From assembly GCA_037693485.1 (NCBI GenBank), contig CM075351.1, positions 97,916,001 to 97,980,000 of the forward strand: DNA of 64,000 bases, written 5' to 3'. The stretch's first letter is position 1; each line of letters starts with the position of its first letter. Made by a program: the position numbers and the translations under genes. The stretch is from Kitagawia praeruptora (Eukaryota > Streptophyta > Magnoliopsida > Apiales > Apiaceae). The notes under the pieces are model-generated. The model did not search any database, was not told the origin of the DNA, and saw only the letters and a program-made list of their open reading frames with translations. This document shows positions 1 to 12,470 of this stretch, one piece after another.

Positions 1-1
1 T

Positions 2-85
2 GCTGCCGAGGATGCATTGGCCCGTGGTGAAGGCGAACCTGTTCCTTACAAAGCTCCCAACTCCTCCCCTCCTCCTAAAGAATGA
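2..85 (+). CDS. Possible C-terminal end of an ORF antisense to element A
   Basis: A plus-strand frame is open from the window edge to a TGA at 83-85 and reads as 27 residues rich in Gly, Glu and Pro, ending in a proline run and PKE. Some Tat elements carry an extra ORF in the opposite orientation between pol and the 3' LTR, and this position fits that pattern. The piece is very short and could be chance. The sequence to the left of the window would decide it. Confidence 0.25.
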   Translation, partial: AAEDALARGEGEPVPYKAPNSSPPPKE

Positions 86-394
86 TTTCTTCCAGAAGAG
101 TGCCTCTGCTGACTGGCTGCGTCCAGAGTCCGGGCTATGCCCATGTAATCTTTTAATCCTCTGAAAAACTCGCTGTATAACTTTGAATTTTGCTGTTGTA
201 TTGCTGTAACTTTATAACTACCGGGTCTTTCGGGCTGTTGGTCAGCCCGACCCGTTTCTTTGTTTATGGATCTTCCTTGTTTTTCATTCGCAAGTTTAAT
301 TTTTGCCATGCTCCTTTGCTGCTGTTTGTATTGCCCCCCACTCTTTAATTCGGGTATCCCGGATTGGGGAGTAGTGGTTTGTCCTCGGGCCAAA

Positions 395-835
395 GCATTG
401 CTAAGGTCCTGGGCTTGTGCCTACTTGGAAAGGATGAAAACTTTTCCAAGTAGGAATTTTGATGCCTATGGCTTCCCGGGCCGAAGCATTGCTAAGGTCC
501 CGGGCTTGGGCCTACTTGGAAAGGATGAAAACTTTTCCAAGTAGGAATTTTGGATGCCTATGGCTTCCCGGGCCGAAGTATTGCTAAGGTCCCGGGCTTG
601 TGCCTACTTGGAAAGGATGAAAACTTTTCCAAGCAGGAATTTGGATGCCTATGGCTTCCCGGGCCGAAGCATTGCTAAGGTCCCGGGCTTGGGCCTACTT
701 GGAAAGGATGAAAAATTTTCCAAGTAGGAATTTTGGATGCCTATGGCTTCCCGGGCCGAAGCATTGCTAAGGTCCCGGGCTTGGGCCTACTTGGAAATGA
801 TGAAAACTTTTCCAAGTAGGAATTTTGGTACTAAT
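395..835. repeat. Tandem array of five ~91-bp units, each with a 12-bp-stem hairpin
   Basis: The phrase GCATTGCTAAGGT (once with GTATTG) recurs at 395, 486, 578, 669 and 761, giving a period of 91-92 bp. Each unit holds the inverted repeat CCTACTTGGAAA / TTTCCAAGTAGG around a loop of about ten bases, and a GC-rich part with CCCGGGC. The units differ by single substitutions and one-base indels. The array lies between the pol stop (953) and the missing 3' LTR of element A, where Tat elements are known to grow tandem repeats that can seed satellites. Confidence 0.9.
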
Positions 836-952
836 TGTAGGATTGAAATACCAGGTGAGGAATAGAGCTCTTTTTCATTGATAATAAAATGATTACATGA
901 TTTTCAATTACAATTCAAAAAATGCCCATGTACGAGCTGGAGCTATCTTCCT
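836..952. other. Non-coding spacer between pol stop and hairpin array of element A
   Basis: AT-rich sequence following the pol stop on the minus strand. No motif recognised. Confidence 0.5.
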
Positions 953-3128
953 TTACTGGTAGTACTTTCTTAGCCTGAGGCCGTGCCAGGTGTTGGGGAC
1001 CTCAGTGTTGTCCATGTGGCTGAGCTTATAGGTTCCGGGACGGAGTACCTCTTTGATTCTGTAAGGACCTTCCCACTTAGGCATAAGTTTTCCTGTGTTA
1101 GTGGGGTCTGATGCCTCGGTGTCCCGGAGCACTAGGTCCCCGATTTGGAAGTTTTTGACCCTTGATTTCTTTCCGAAGTATTCTCTTGTTTTTTCTTTGT
1201 ATTTCTCCATTCTTTGAACTTCTTTGTCCCGGACCTCATCAACTAGTTCCAGATTAGCTCGTAGCCCTTCTTCATTTGCAATTTCATCAAAGTTGATTGC
1301 TCTGTGGGAAGGAGAACCCACTTCAATTGGCAACATTGCTTCGGTTCCATATGCTAGTCTGAACGGGGTTTCCCCTGTTCCGGACCTCAGACTAGTTCTG
1401 TATGCCCACAACACATGTGGTAGTTCTTCGGGCCACTTGTTCTTGCTTTCCTTCAGCCTTTTCTCAATTCCCCTTAGCAGAATTCTGTTTGTTACTTCCA
1501 CCTGCCCGTTGCCCTGGGGATAGGCTACTGAAGATTTCTTGTGTTTGATTCCCCTTTCCTTCAAGTAATTTTCAAAGTCTGAGCCGATGAACTGTGGGCC
1601 ATTATCTGAGATCAGGACCCTTGGTAGGCCGAACCGCATTAATATGTTATCCATGAACTTGATGCAATCTTGTTGATTTATGGTCCTCATTGCCTTTGCT
1701 TCGGCCCACTTAGTCATGTAGTCAATTGCTACGAGGAGGTATCTCAGATCGCCCTTAGCCCGGGGGAAGGGCCCTACTATGTCGATGCCCCATACAGCAA
1801 AGGGGATAGGTGACAGGACTGAAGAGGGCAGGACCGGGCTTTGCCTTGGTACATTGCTGAACAGTTGACAGTTTCTACACTTCTTGACAAATTCTACTAC
1901 ATCTGAGTGGATTGTTGGCCAGTAGTAACCTTGCCTTATGATTTTGTATGCAAGTGCCTTTGTGGACATATGGTCCCCACAAATCCCTTCATGTACCTCT
2001 TGTAAACAATAACTGGCTTCCTCCGGGCCTACACACTTCAATGTTCGAGATGAGAAAGTTCGGCGATAGAGTTGGTTGCCGTCTATGAAGTATTTTGAAG
2101 CCTTGTTTTTCAGCCTTCTGGCTTCATTCTTGCCATCGGGTGACTTCCCTTCCTCCAGATATAGGATGAAAGGGGTCATCCAATTCGGGGTATCGTCTAT
2201 TTCCATTATCTCTTCTCGGTAAATGGCCGGGGTTCCCAATTCTTCAAAATAGACCGAACTGTCTAGCTCGGCTGAGTTCTGAACTAGCTTGGATAACTCA
2301 TCAGCTTCGGAATTTTCTTCTCTGTTGATTTGGTTGATTTGGTACTCCGGAATGATGGCTAAGTAGCTTTTGACAAGTGCTTGGTATTGGGCTAGTTTGG
2401 GATCTTTGGCCACATATTCGCCCTTGGTTTGCCGTACCACGATCTGGGAGTCACTATGGATGCTCAGACTGTGGATTTTCAGAGTTCGTGCCAACCTTAG
2501 CCCGGCAAGGAGAGCCTCATATTCAGCTTGATTGTTTGTTGCTTGAAATTTGAAGGTGATTGCTTGTCTGATCTGGAAGCCTTCCGGGCTTTTCATGATG
2601 ATACCGGCCCCGGACCTTTCTGCTGTTGAGGATCCGTCTACGTGAAGCGTCCATGACCCTGGGTTTTGGTCCGGGGTTTTCACAAGTTCAGTTGCTATGG
2701 AAAGTTGCTGTGGTTTTGGGAAGGAGCACTCTACTATGAAGTCGGCCAGAGCCTGTGCTTTGATGGCAGTCCGGGGTATAAAAGTTAAGTGAAATTGGCT
2801 GAACTCTATTGCCCAATTTATCAATCTTCCTGATGCGTCCGGCTTGTGGATTATTTGTCTTAGTGGCTGATCTGTTATCACCTTGATTTCTCTACCCTGG
2901 AAGTAGTGTCTGAGTTTTCTTGAAGCCGTGACTAAGGCAAAGGCAAACTTCTCCAGATTGGGATACCTGGTTTCTGCATCTTTTAGCACTTGGCTCACAT
3001 TGTATACCGGTTTCTGAGTCCCACCTTCTTCCCGGACCAAAGCAGCTGCTACGGCTAACGGTCCGGCGGAGAGGTAGAGAAGCAAAGGTTCTCCAGGCTC
3101 GGGCTTTGTTAACAGAGGTGGTGATGAG
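953..3128 (-). pseudogene. pol: Element A pol, 3' part: RNase H, archaeal-type RNase H, integrase
   Basis: The open frame is about 725 codons and ends at 953. It carries the end of the first RNase H (about residues 20-142 of the reading to 3151), then an archaeal-type RNase H (about 165-300, with HVDGSS and HSDSQIVV around its acidic residues). Integrase follows: an HHCC zinc finger (about 385-435) and a catalytic core with GIDIVGPF, LISDNGPQF and NGQVEVTNR supplying D, D and E. The frame is open to its own stop, so this half looks undamaged. It was cut from the RT part by element 1; the first seven or eight residues of the apparent ORF are translated Athila LTR. Calling it a pseudogene rests on the insertion and on two upstream stops. 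Confidence 0.9.
3124..3128. repeat. Left target site duplication of element 1 (ATGAG)
   Basis: ATGAG directly precedes the TGATAAGTGG start of the 5' LTR and recurs directly after the 3' LTR at 14786-14790. A perfect 5-bp TSD is what Ty3/gypsy integration leaves. Confidence 0.9.
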
Positions 3129-5420
3129 TGATAAGTGGATTTTATATCCACTTATTATGCGCTAAATGGACCTAAATTGGTGGTTTATCCTTAAGTATGT
3201 TGTGTCTTTTAATTAGTTTTATGTTGTTTCAAGTCTTTGTAGTGCAGAACTCACAGTTTTAGGTATCCTGGCGATAAAAGGTTAAAAGACGGTGGATTTC
3301 TGGCTCAGATGGACTGGCTACGAGGAAAAGGAATTATCATAAAGATGTTCTGAGTGATATATTCTTAAAGCAGGAATCCCGGTTGGAATTGTTATATTTT
3401 TTTCTAAGCAAAAGGAGTCCGGTTTTAGATCCTCAAGAGACCGTAACTTGCATCTGGACGAGCAATGAAGAAATAAGAATTATCACAAAAATATGGAAAG
3501 TGATATTTTCTTAAAGCTGGAACCCCGGTTGAAATTGATATATTTTCTGTTAAGCAAAAGGAGTCCGGTTCCAGACGACCAGAGACCGCAGCTTAGACAA
3601 TAAGGAATTAGTTATATTATTAAATAATTTTATTAATTTAGAAAATTATATTTATAAATATCTAATAATATTAGATATTTATTTTTATAATTTCTGGATT
3701 AAAATAATTATTTATTAATTAAAGATTATAAGCTGTGCGGGGTAAAAAAGCATTTCTACGGAGCTGATATTAAAAGTCAACTACCGCCAGTTGGGGAGAA
3801 GAATTGCAAATTGGCTTTGCAATTGTCTTGGAGAGTTGTTAGAATTAGGCAGAAGACTTTTTATACATCTGACTTTGTAAATTGTAGTAGGTGTATGTAT
3901 GGTTCTATTATAAATAGATGAGAGAAATTAACGAGAGAGGAATCAGAGTGAAGCTGAAACAAAAAGCTGAACAAAAATTCTCTCCTCAACTCTGTAAAAT
4001 TTCAGCTATTTCTTTTACAGATATTTTATTTTATACATTTTAAATTTCTGCAAACAGTTTTATTTTTATACAATTTAAATTTCTGTAATGTTATTATATT
4101 TTAAACACTTTGAATTTCTGTAATTTAATTTTATTTTATACACTTAAAATTTTCTAAAAAATTATTATAAGAATTAATTTAAGATTTTAAGGGGATTATC
4201 AGGAGGGCTCTTCTATTTTATTCGGTCTGTACTGAAGCATATAACACAACCAGTCTGTCAGTGATTAATCAGTTCATTCAATTCAACATCACCGCAGCAA
4301 CTGAGTGAGCCACACGCGGGTGACCTTCTACTGAATTCCAGCGCGTGCATCACACGCGCGGCAGGTGGAGAGTGTGCGCGTGGTCTTCACGCGCGGGCCA
4401 GGTGAGAAAACATTTGTTTCAGCCGACAACGCCAGTAGCTTGTTGTAAGTAAATTCACTTACTTAATTATTTTGTTTCCTTTTTACTTTATTAAAGCTGT
4501 GTCCTTTTCTTTTACTTTATTAATTTGTTTCGTTATTTTGTTAACTCGCTGAGTGCTCCTTTATTATTAGCTCCGTTATTATTAGATGTTATAGGTTCTA
4601 TTTCTTTTTTTTTTTTCGTAATTTCTTAATTAATTTATAAAATTTTCTACCATGATTTTATTTAATTCCATAAAGGTGCCTAGTTTAATTATGAACTAAA
4701 CACTTTCATGGGGTTCTAATGTAATGAATTATTAATGCTCATGTTAATTTGATAGATAATTTGTGTTTACAATTTCTATATAAGATTGCCTTGCATGGTT
4801 GTTTTAATTGAATATAGGTGAATAGCTAACATCTATTGTACCAAATCTCTAATGATTGCGAAAGTGGATTTAGAGATTTAGGGCTTGCCATGCTAGCATA
4901 GGTATGTCGGCTTCTCCGCATTTCGGATTATAGTTTCGAAAGAACGTTATTCCCCTATGTAGTTAATTGCGGAATTTGTGATTAAATTGATTGTATCACC
5001 CATTCACATAGACATATAGTGTATTGGATATAATTAATGCCCTTATAACTTCTATCTCTTTTGTGGATGTTTATTTGGAATGGTGTGAGTTAATTGAAAG
5101 ATGGCTCATATTAGTTTCGTGTTCCCGCTAGCATTCTTAACAATTGTAACACATTAATTCTTGATAGTTAATAGAGCTAAAACATTCATGAAATTAGGAC
5201 CCCATGCCTCTATCATATTATTTTAAACAAATTAGCCGTTACTTCATTAGTTAATTGTTATCTACAAATAAGCCATTTTAGTTCGTTCATGCTTCTATAA
5301 TTAACCAAACATTGTTGATTAGACATATTTACTAAAATAACCGAGTCTTCGTGGGAACGATCCTTATTTCCCTATATTGCTTTTGGACTGCGTACACTTG
5401 CGTAGAGAAAATAGCGAACA
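3129..5420 (+). repeat. 5' LTR of element 1
   Basis: It starts TGATAAGTGG and ends ATAGCGAACA (TG...CA), and matches 12486-14785 almost base for base. Its first bases form the inverted repeat TAAGTGGAT / ATCCACTTA. A short CpG-dense block lies at about 4311-4400 in otherwise AT-rich sequence. Confidence 0.95.
3909..3916 (+). promoter_or_regulatory. Predicted TATA box in 5' LTR of element 1
   Basis: TATAAATA lies about 780 bp into the LTR and is preserved in the 3' LTR at 13266-13273. It is the clearest TATA-like motif in the LTR and would place the U3/R boundary about 30 bp downstream. Inferred from motif only. Confidence 0.5.
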
Positions 5421-5426
5421 AGTTTT

Positions 5427-5444
5427 TGGCGCCGCTGCCGGGGA
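5427..5444 (+). other. Primer binding site of element 1 (tRNA-Asp type)
   Basis: TGGCGCCGCTGCCGGGGA begins six bases after the LTR end. It is complementary to the 3' end of plant tRNA-Asp apart from one base. The same site occurs in elements 2 and 3. Confidence 0.85.
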
Positions 5445-5561
5445 CTCGGTGTTATTTTTGTTTATGTGTTTTACTACAATAGAAGTTAATTTTGTTTGAC
5501 TTGAACATTTTATCTTATATTTTTGTGAAGTGATTATTTGTGTACAGATACTTGGATTTTT

Positions 5562-6797
5562 ATGCTAACACGTTCTAAAGCATTAAAAGCCAAACAAGTA
5601 CTTGAACTAGCAAATACTCACAAGATGGACGGAGAAGGCGAAGTAGTTTCACCTGCAGCAGCAAGGGCTTTAATGGACTACTCGCAACTGAAGATTGATG
5701 ACATCCAGTCAAGCATCATTCGGCCAGCAATTACGGCTCCTACATTTGAAATTAGATCCAGTACTATTCAGATGGTGCAGAATCAAGTACAGTACGAAGG
5801 AACTGCAACGGAAGATCCTAACTTACACATCAGGAACTTCATAGAAATATGCGACACATTCAGATTCAACAATGTGTCAGATGATGCTGTGAAGTTGAGA
5901 CTCTTCCCGTTTTCATTAAGAGACAAAGCCAAGGGTTGGCTACACTCTCTACCACCAGGATCTATCACCACTTGGGCTGATCTAGCTCAAAAGTTTCTTA
6001 GCAAATTCTTCCCCATGGCTAAGACTGCAGCTATAAGGAATGTTATCACTCAATTTTCTCAGCAATCTGGTGAAACTTTATGTGAAGCTTGGGAGAGATA
6101 CAAAGAAATGCTTCGGCAATGTCCACATCACGGCATGCCAAACTGGATGATCATAAATTGTTTCTATAATGGGCTAGGAATGCAATCAAGGCCAATGGTA
6201 GATGCAGCTTCAGGGGGAGCATTATGGGCTAAAAGTTATGAGGAGGCCTACAATCTGATCGAGATGATGGCAGCTAATGAATATCAAAACCCAACTCAGA
6301 GAATGCCACAACAGAAGGTAGCAGGAATTCTTAATATCGACAAAGCCACTTCCTTAGCAGCTCAGCTAGAGGCTTTGAAATTGAAAGTAGACTCTTTGAC
6401 ATCACAAGGATTTCATCAAATTGCTAGTGTTTGTGAGTTGTGTGCAGGCGCACATGAATCAAATCAATGTGCCATCTCAAACGAGTCGGTGCAGTTCGTA
6501 AGCAATTTCCAGAGACAGCAACAGCCAGCTCCAAATTCCTACCATCCGAACAACCGAAATCATCCAAATTTCAGTTGGAGCAACAATCAAGGAGGAGCAC
6601 AACAATCACATCAGCCCTACCAACAATCTAATCATCAGCCATTTGGAGCTAAGCAGTATAATCCATCTGGATTCCAGCAACAACAGGGCAACATTTTCAA
6701 CAACCATATGCTCCTAGACAATTTCAGCCCCCAGGATTTCAACAACAACAGTCTTATGGAAATTCTGGACAATCGTCAAATGAAAAGACAGAATTAG
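5562..6797 (+). pseudogene. gag: Athila gag, element 1 (frameshifted near its 3' end)
   Basis: This is the structural capsid/nucleocapsid protein that would package element RNA in the cytoplasm. The start at 5562 (MLTRSKAL) is preferred over the upstream ATG at 5538 because Athila gag begins with this kind of basic MxTRS sequence. The gag core lies at about residues 70-190, with LRLFPFSLRDKAKGWLHSLP. A zinc knuckle reading CELCAGAHESNQC (CX2CX3HX4C) follows at about residue 295, then a Gln/Asn-rich tail. Near 6686-6692 a one-base indel moves the frame relative to pol; the gag frame then runs to a TAG at 6795-6797. In Athila, gag and pol are normally one ORF, so the break is a mutation and not programmed frameshifting as far as can be seen. 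Confidence 0.85.
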
Positions 6798-9700
6798 AGG
6801 AGTTGAGTTTGGGCCAAAAAAGCCAAGCGGCTTCCATTAAAAATCTGGAAACTCAATTGAGTCAACTCGCTAGTTTCATGATGAGCCGACCACAAGGAAC
6901 ACTCCCCAGTGACACTGAACTTAATCCTGGGAGAAAGGATAATCACGAGCACATCAAAGCAATTACCCTCAGATCAGGAAGAATCACGGAGGATGCTGAG
7001 CTAAAAGATACAGAAAAAATTCTGCCAGACAAAGGAACAGAAAAAGCAGATTTGGGAGACACAAAGGACATGGGCAATATATCAGAATCAAAGGAGGAGA
7101 TTAAAGAAAATATGCCAACTCCTAAACAAGCTGTCCTCGAGCAAAAAGAAGTAAAAGAGCAAGTCTACCCACCTCCACCATTTCCTCGACGAGTGCAAAA
7201 ACAGAAATTAGACAAGCAGTTTGGCAAATTTCTTGAAGTCTTTAAAAAGTTACATATCAACATTCCATTTGCTGAAGCTCTCGAACAAATGCCAAGCTAT
7301 GCCAAATTCATGAAAGGCATTCTCTCGAGGAAATTAAAACTTGAAGACTTAGAGACAGTTGCTTTGACGGAAGAATGTAGTGCGGTATTGCAGCAAAAGT
7401 TGCCGCCTAAGCTGAAAGATCCAGGGAGTTTTACAATACCATGCACCATTGGGAGATTATCTTTCGACAAATGTTTATGTGATCTGGGAGCAAGTATCAA
7501 TCTTATGCCATACTCGGTTTTCTTGCAGCTTGGTCTTCCTGAACCAAAACCGACAAGTATGTCCCTTCAGTTGGCTGATCGATCTATCACCTATCCTAGG
7601 GGAGTTGTTGAAGATGTGTTGGTGAAAGTAGACAAACTCATCTTTCCTGCTGATTTTGTCATTCTTGATTTCGAAGAGGACAAGAAGATTCCTATCATTC
7701 TTGGTAGGCCATTTTTAGGAACAGGACAAACGTTGATTGATGTCCAAAAGGGGGAACTGACGATGAAGGTGCACGATCAAATTGTCACCTTCAATGTTTT
7801 CACAGCTATGAAATTCCCAACAGAAGAAGAGCAGTGTCTGAAGATAGACTTGATTGAGTCTACGGTGCAAGAAAAGTTAGGGCACACGCTCATGAATGAT
7901 ACTTTGAAAAAGGCCCTCAGTGGGGAGTATTCATTAGATGAAGATGACATTGATGAACAATTGCAATATCTGGATGCTTTGCCGTGGCAAAGAAAATTTG
8001 AAAGACCAGTTGAATCATTGGGATTGCCAGAATTAAAAGGACCACATCAGCAATTAAAGCCGTCTATCGAAGAAGCTCCAACTCTAGAGCTCAAGCCACT
8101 ACCGGATCACTTACGGTATGCTTCCCTTGGTGAAAAATCCACTTTACCTGTGATTATTGCCGCTAACCTTTCAGACTCCGAGGAAGACAAGCTCTTGAGA
8201 GTTCTTCGAGAATTCAAATCAGCCATTGGTTGGTCTGTTGCGGATCTAAAAGGAATCAGTCCCGCATATTGTCAACATAAAATTCCATTGGAAGAAGGGA
8301 GTAAACCAACAGTAGAACACCAAAGGCGGTTAAATCCTATCATGAAAGAAGTGGTAAAGAAAGAAATTCTCAAGTGGCTAGATGCTGGTATCATCTATCC
8401 CATTTCAGACAGTTCATGGGTAAGTCCAGTGCAATGTGTGCCTAAGAAAGGAGGCATGACAGTAGTTGCCAATGAAAAGAACGAGCTCATTCCGACTCGT
8501 ACAGTTACAGGGTGGAGAATTTGCATGGACTACAGAAAGCTGAACAAAGCTACAAGGAAGGATCACTTTCCCCTTCCATTCATTGATCAAATGCTAGACA
8601 GGTTGGCTGGGCATGAATTCTATTGCTTGCTGGATGGTTATTCAGGATATAATCAGATTGGTATTACTCCAGAAGATCAGGAGAAGACCACTTTCACATG
8701 TCCTTTTGGCACTTTTGCGTTCCGACGCGTTCCTTTCGGACTTTGTGGTGCACCTGCTACTTTTCAGAGGTGTATGATGGCAATTTTTTCGGATATGATT
8801 GGTATCAATGTGGAAGTATTCATGGTTGATTTCTCAATCTTTGGGAAATCATTTGATGAATGCCTCAGAAATCTAGGCATGGTGCTGAAACGATGTGTTG
8901 AGACTAATCTAGTACTCAACTGGGAAAAATGTCACTTTATGGTAAAGGAAGGCATCATTCTTGGGCACAAGGTATCTGGTAAGGGGCTAGAAGTGGATAA
9001 GCCTAAGTTGGAGACGATTGGAAATCTCCCTCCACCAATTTCAGTTAAAGGAATTCGCAGTTTTCTTGGTCATGCGGGTTTTTATCGGCGATTCATCCAA
9101 GATTTTTCGAAAATATCTAAACCTTTGTGCAATCTTTTAGAAAAGGATATTCCTTTTAAATTTGGTGAAGATTGTTTGGAGGCATTCAAGCTCTTAAAGA
9201 AGAAATTGACAACTGCGCCCATTATCACTGCACCTGATTGGAGTGAACCTTTTGAATTAATGTGTGATGCAAGTGACTATGCAGTGGGAGCTGTTCTTGG
9301 TCAACGGAAGAATAAGGTGTTTCACGTGATTTACTATGCTAGCAGAACTCTAAATGATGCACAGCTGAATTACACTACTACAGAAAAGGAACTCTTAGCT
9401 ATTGTATATAGCTTCGAGAAATTCAGATCGTATTTGCTCGGAACTAAGGTAGTGGTGTTTACAGATCATGCAGCCATTCGATACCTAATGTCGAAGAAAG
9501 ATGCTAAACCACGGTTGATTCGTTGGGTTCTGTTGCTTCAAGAATTCGACTTGGAAATCAAGGATAGAAGGGGTATTGAGAACCAGGTGGCTGATCACTT
9601 GTCTCGGTTAGAGGAACACGGTAACTCAGCGGATAAAACTCTCATCAACGAATTTTTTCCTGACGAGCAACTTTTTGGGGTGAACAATGAAGAACCATGG

Positions 9701-10984
9701 TTTGCAGATATTGTGAACTATCTTGTAAGCAATGTCATCCCGTCGGAATTTTCTTATGCCCAAAGAAAGAAGTTTCTTCATGATGTAAAATGGTACCGAT
9801 GGGATGAACCCTTCTTATTCAGACAGGGAGCTGATCAGGTGATTCGGAGGTGCATTCCGTTTAGTGAGGTTGAAGGTATTTTGCATGACTACCATTCTAC
9901 CACTTACGGAGGTCATTATGCTGGAGAGAAGACAGCCACTCGAGTACTTCAGGCTGGGTTTTATTGGCCAACACTGTTTAAAGATGCGCATCAGTTTGTG
10001 TTGAGATGCGATAGATGTCAAAGAATTGGTAATATCTCTAGGAGGAATGAGATGCCTCTGAATATGCTGTTGGAAGTGGAGATTTTCGATGTGTGGGGGA
10101 TCGATTTCATGGGTCCTTTTATTTCTTCATGCAATAATCAGTACATCTTGCTAGCGGTGGACTATGTTTCTAAATGGGTCGAAGTGAAGGCTTTACCGAC
10201 CAATGACGCTAAAGTGGTGCTGAATTTTCTGAATAAGCAAGTTTTCACACGTTTCGGAACTCCAAGGGTAATTATCAGTGACGAAGGATCACACTTCTAC
10301 AACCGCAAGTTCACAGCATTGATGGCAAGGTACAACATAAATCATCGAATTGCTACGGCCTATCACCCTCAAACGAATGGCCAAGCAGAGGTTTCCAACA
10401 GAGAGATAAAACGGATCCTAGAGAAGGTCGTGAATCCTTCAAGGAAGGACTGGTCACTAAAACTTGATGAAGCTGTTTGGGCTTATAGAACAGCTTACAA
10501 AACACCTTTGGGCACGTCACCTTTTCAGCTAGTATATGGCAAGGCTTGTCATCTGCCTGCTGAACTAGAACACAAAGCTAATTGGGCGCTGAAGAAGTTG
10601 AACTTTGACTTAACAGCAGCGGGTGAGAAAAGAATGCTTCAGATTAATGAACTGGATGAGTTTCGGCTATAGGCTTATGAAAATCACAAATTATACAAGG
10701 AGAAGGTCAAGAGATGGCATGACAGACATTTGGTGCAAAAGTCTTTTGTACCAGGGCAGTTAGTTTTACTTTTCAACTCTCGTCTCAAACTGTTCCCAGG
10801 GAAACTTAAGTCAAGGTGGTCAGGGCCATTCACGGTTAAAACAGTGTTTCCACATGGTGCAGTGGAAATTTTTGATAAAACACCGGAAGCGGCTTTCAAA
10901 GTAAATGGACAGAGGTTGAAGCCATATTTTGGTGAACATGTGAATCGCGAAACGGAAACCGCGGTTCTTAGCACTACCAATTGA
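6689..10984 (+). pseudogene. pol: Athila pol, element 1: protease, RT, RNase H, integrase with disabling mutations
   Basis: The frame reads from just after the gag frameshift to a natural end at 10982-10984. Counting residues from 6803, protease has DLGAS with its Asp at 227. RT has LLDGYSGYNQI, but the catalytic box reads FMVDF: the codon at 8825-8827 (residue 675) is GTT Val where element 3 has GAT Asp. RNase H begins near MCDASDYAVGA (Asp 822). Integrase has an HHCC finger (about 1028-1075) and D1101, D1160, E1196, the DD35E spacing. A TAG at 10670-10672 replaces a Gln codon and cuts off about 104 C-terminal residues that remain in frame. The Val change should abolish polymerisation. Confidence 0.9.
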
Positions 10985-12470
10985 AGTGCGAAGGTGGCCA
11001 AGTCTAGCTAAAGACGTTAAAGAAAGGCGCTTCGTGGGAGGCAACCCATGTGTTTCGGTGTTTTCAGGTATGTTCTCTACTATCCCTTGTATTTACTTCC
11101 ATTCAATGCGGACATTGAATATTTTAAGTTTGGGGGTGGTTTGAGGGATTAGTAGTTGTTGTTGTATTATTTGTTCATGTAGGATTTCATGCTTTGCATA
11201 TTAAGGATAGTTCATGCATGTATGTTCGTGTTATCTACGTTTGTTTCATATAGGACATTCTGTTTTTTTATTTCCGTATACCATGTGAGTCCATTATAGT
11301 TGCATTTCATGGCATGCATTTTTCATGATCCCTTAGGACGAGCTAATTCTGAGTGGTAGGTAGATGTCTAATTGAGTGTGGTAATGATGAATAGAGGGTT
11401 GATTTAGAGTTCTTATGAAATTGACTTGCATGTTTCAGAAACACAACTTTTACACAGTCTCATTGGATGCTTTTGGGGCTAGGTTAGGATCATGCTTGTT
11501 TGGTTGTTTTAGATTTAATCACCTGTTTATATTTAGAATTTTCGTTATTCCCTTGATGGCATAGATCGCACCAAAGTCTAAGTTTGGGGGAAAACATGAA
11601 TTTCATGCTAGTTGTTTAGTGTTAATGGCTAGGTGTCAAATGGCTAGTAGCCGGCTCATATTTATATGAGTAGTCTAGGGTTGGAAATGAGAATTCTCAT
11701 TCCAGATTGCATATATATATTAAAAAAAAAAGTCAATAATTTAATTGTTTAAATGCAAAATTAACCAGAATGAGCTCTTTAATACTCGAGTAATTAAGTT
11801 TGAGGGGACTTAGTCCTAGTAACCTAAAGCCCTTGAGGTTTGGGATTGCTGACCTAACACTCGCTACATGGGTATTATTGTATAAGCCTTTTGGGGTCTC
11901 ATTCATTGCACGGTTAAATAAGCATGTATATTGTATATAGTGTCGTAGTTTAGTAATAAAGCATGAATTCCTGTCTAACTTGAATAAGGATGGAGGTGTT
12001 CCTAGGTTATAAAGTGTCTACAGTTTATTCTATTTATAAACCGGTGATTGTCTTGGCAAAGAATAGATATGATTTTTGACCTAGTGTTGGGAGTATTTCT
12101 GATGAGCATCGCACACACGCACGTTCTGTCATGTATTGTTAGTATACAGGGACTTAGTCGAGCTCTATTTGGATTTAGTTACATTCTTTGAGGTATTTGC
12201 TTGCTAGTTGGTTTTAGTTAGTTTAAAGGGGATCCGTGCATTTTTCATGTAGTTGCATACATATAGTTAGTTGCATGTTAGTTGCATTATAGAATGGATT
12301 TTGTGGGTACATTCGCTATAGGCCCTCACGAGACCTCACTCGTCCACTGGGGCTACCTAGGGGTTTAAAGGGCTTATTGCATATGCCAAATGCAATCGTG
12401 ATCACCTACGAAAGTGGTACTAGTTAGTTGTATATAGTTATATTGTTTATGCTTGAGGACAAGCATCAGT
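10985..12470 (+). other. Non-coding 3' region of element 1 between pol and PPT
   Basis: About 1.5 kb has no sizeable ORF; this is where other Athila elements keep an env-like or extra ORF. PPT-like purine runs occur at 11125-11147 and 11578-11590. The same blocks appear in reverse in element 3 (51407-52800), so the region is conserved between subfamilies although it is non-coding. A TTGAGGACAAGC motif precedes the true PPT. Confidence 0.8.

Noticed and set aside
46..393. 115-codon minus-strand ORF at the left edge
   Set aside because: No domain and no similarity to Tat proteins. It lies past the pol end and overlaps the possible antisense ORF; most likely chance.
395..835. CRISPR-like array
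   Set aside because: Units are adjacent tandem copies without unique spacers, in plant DNA inside a retrotransposon.
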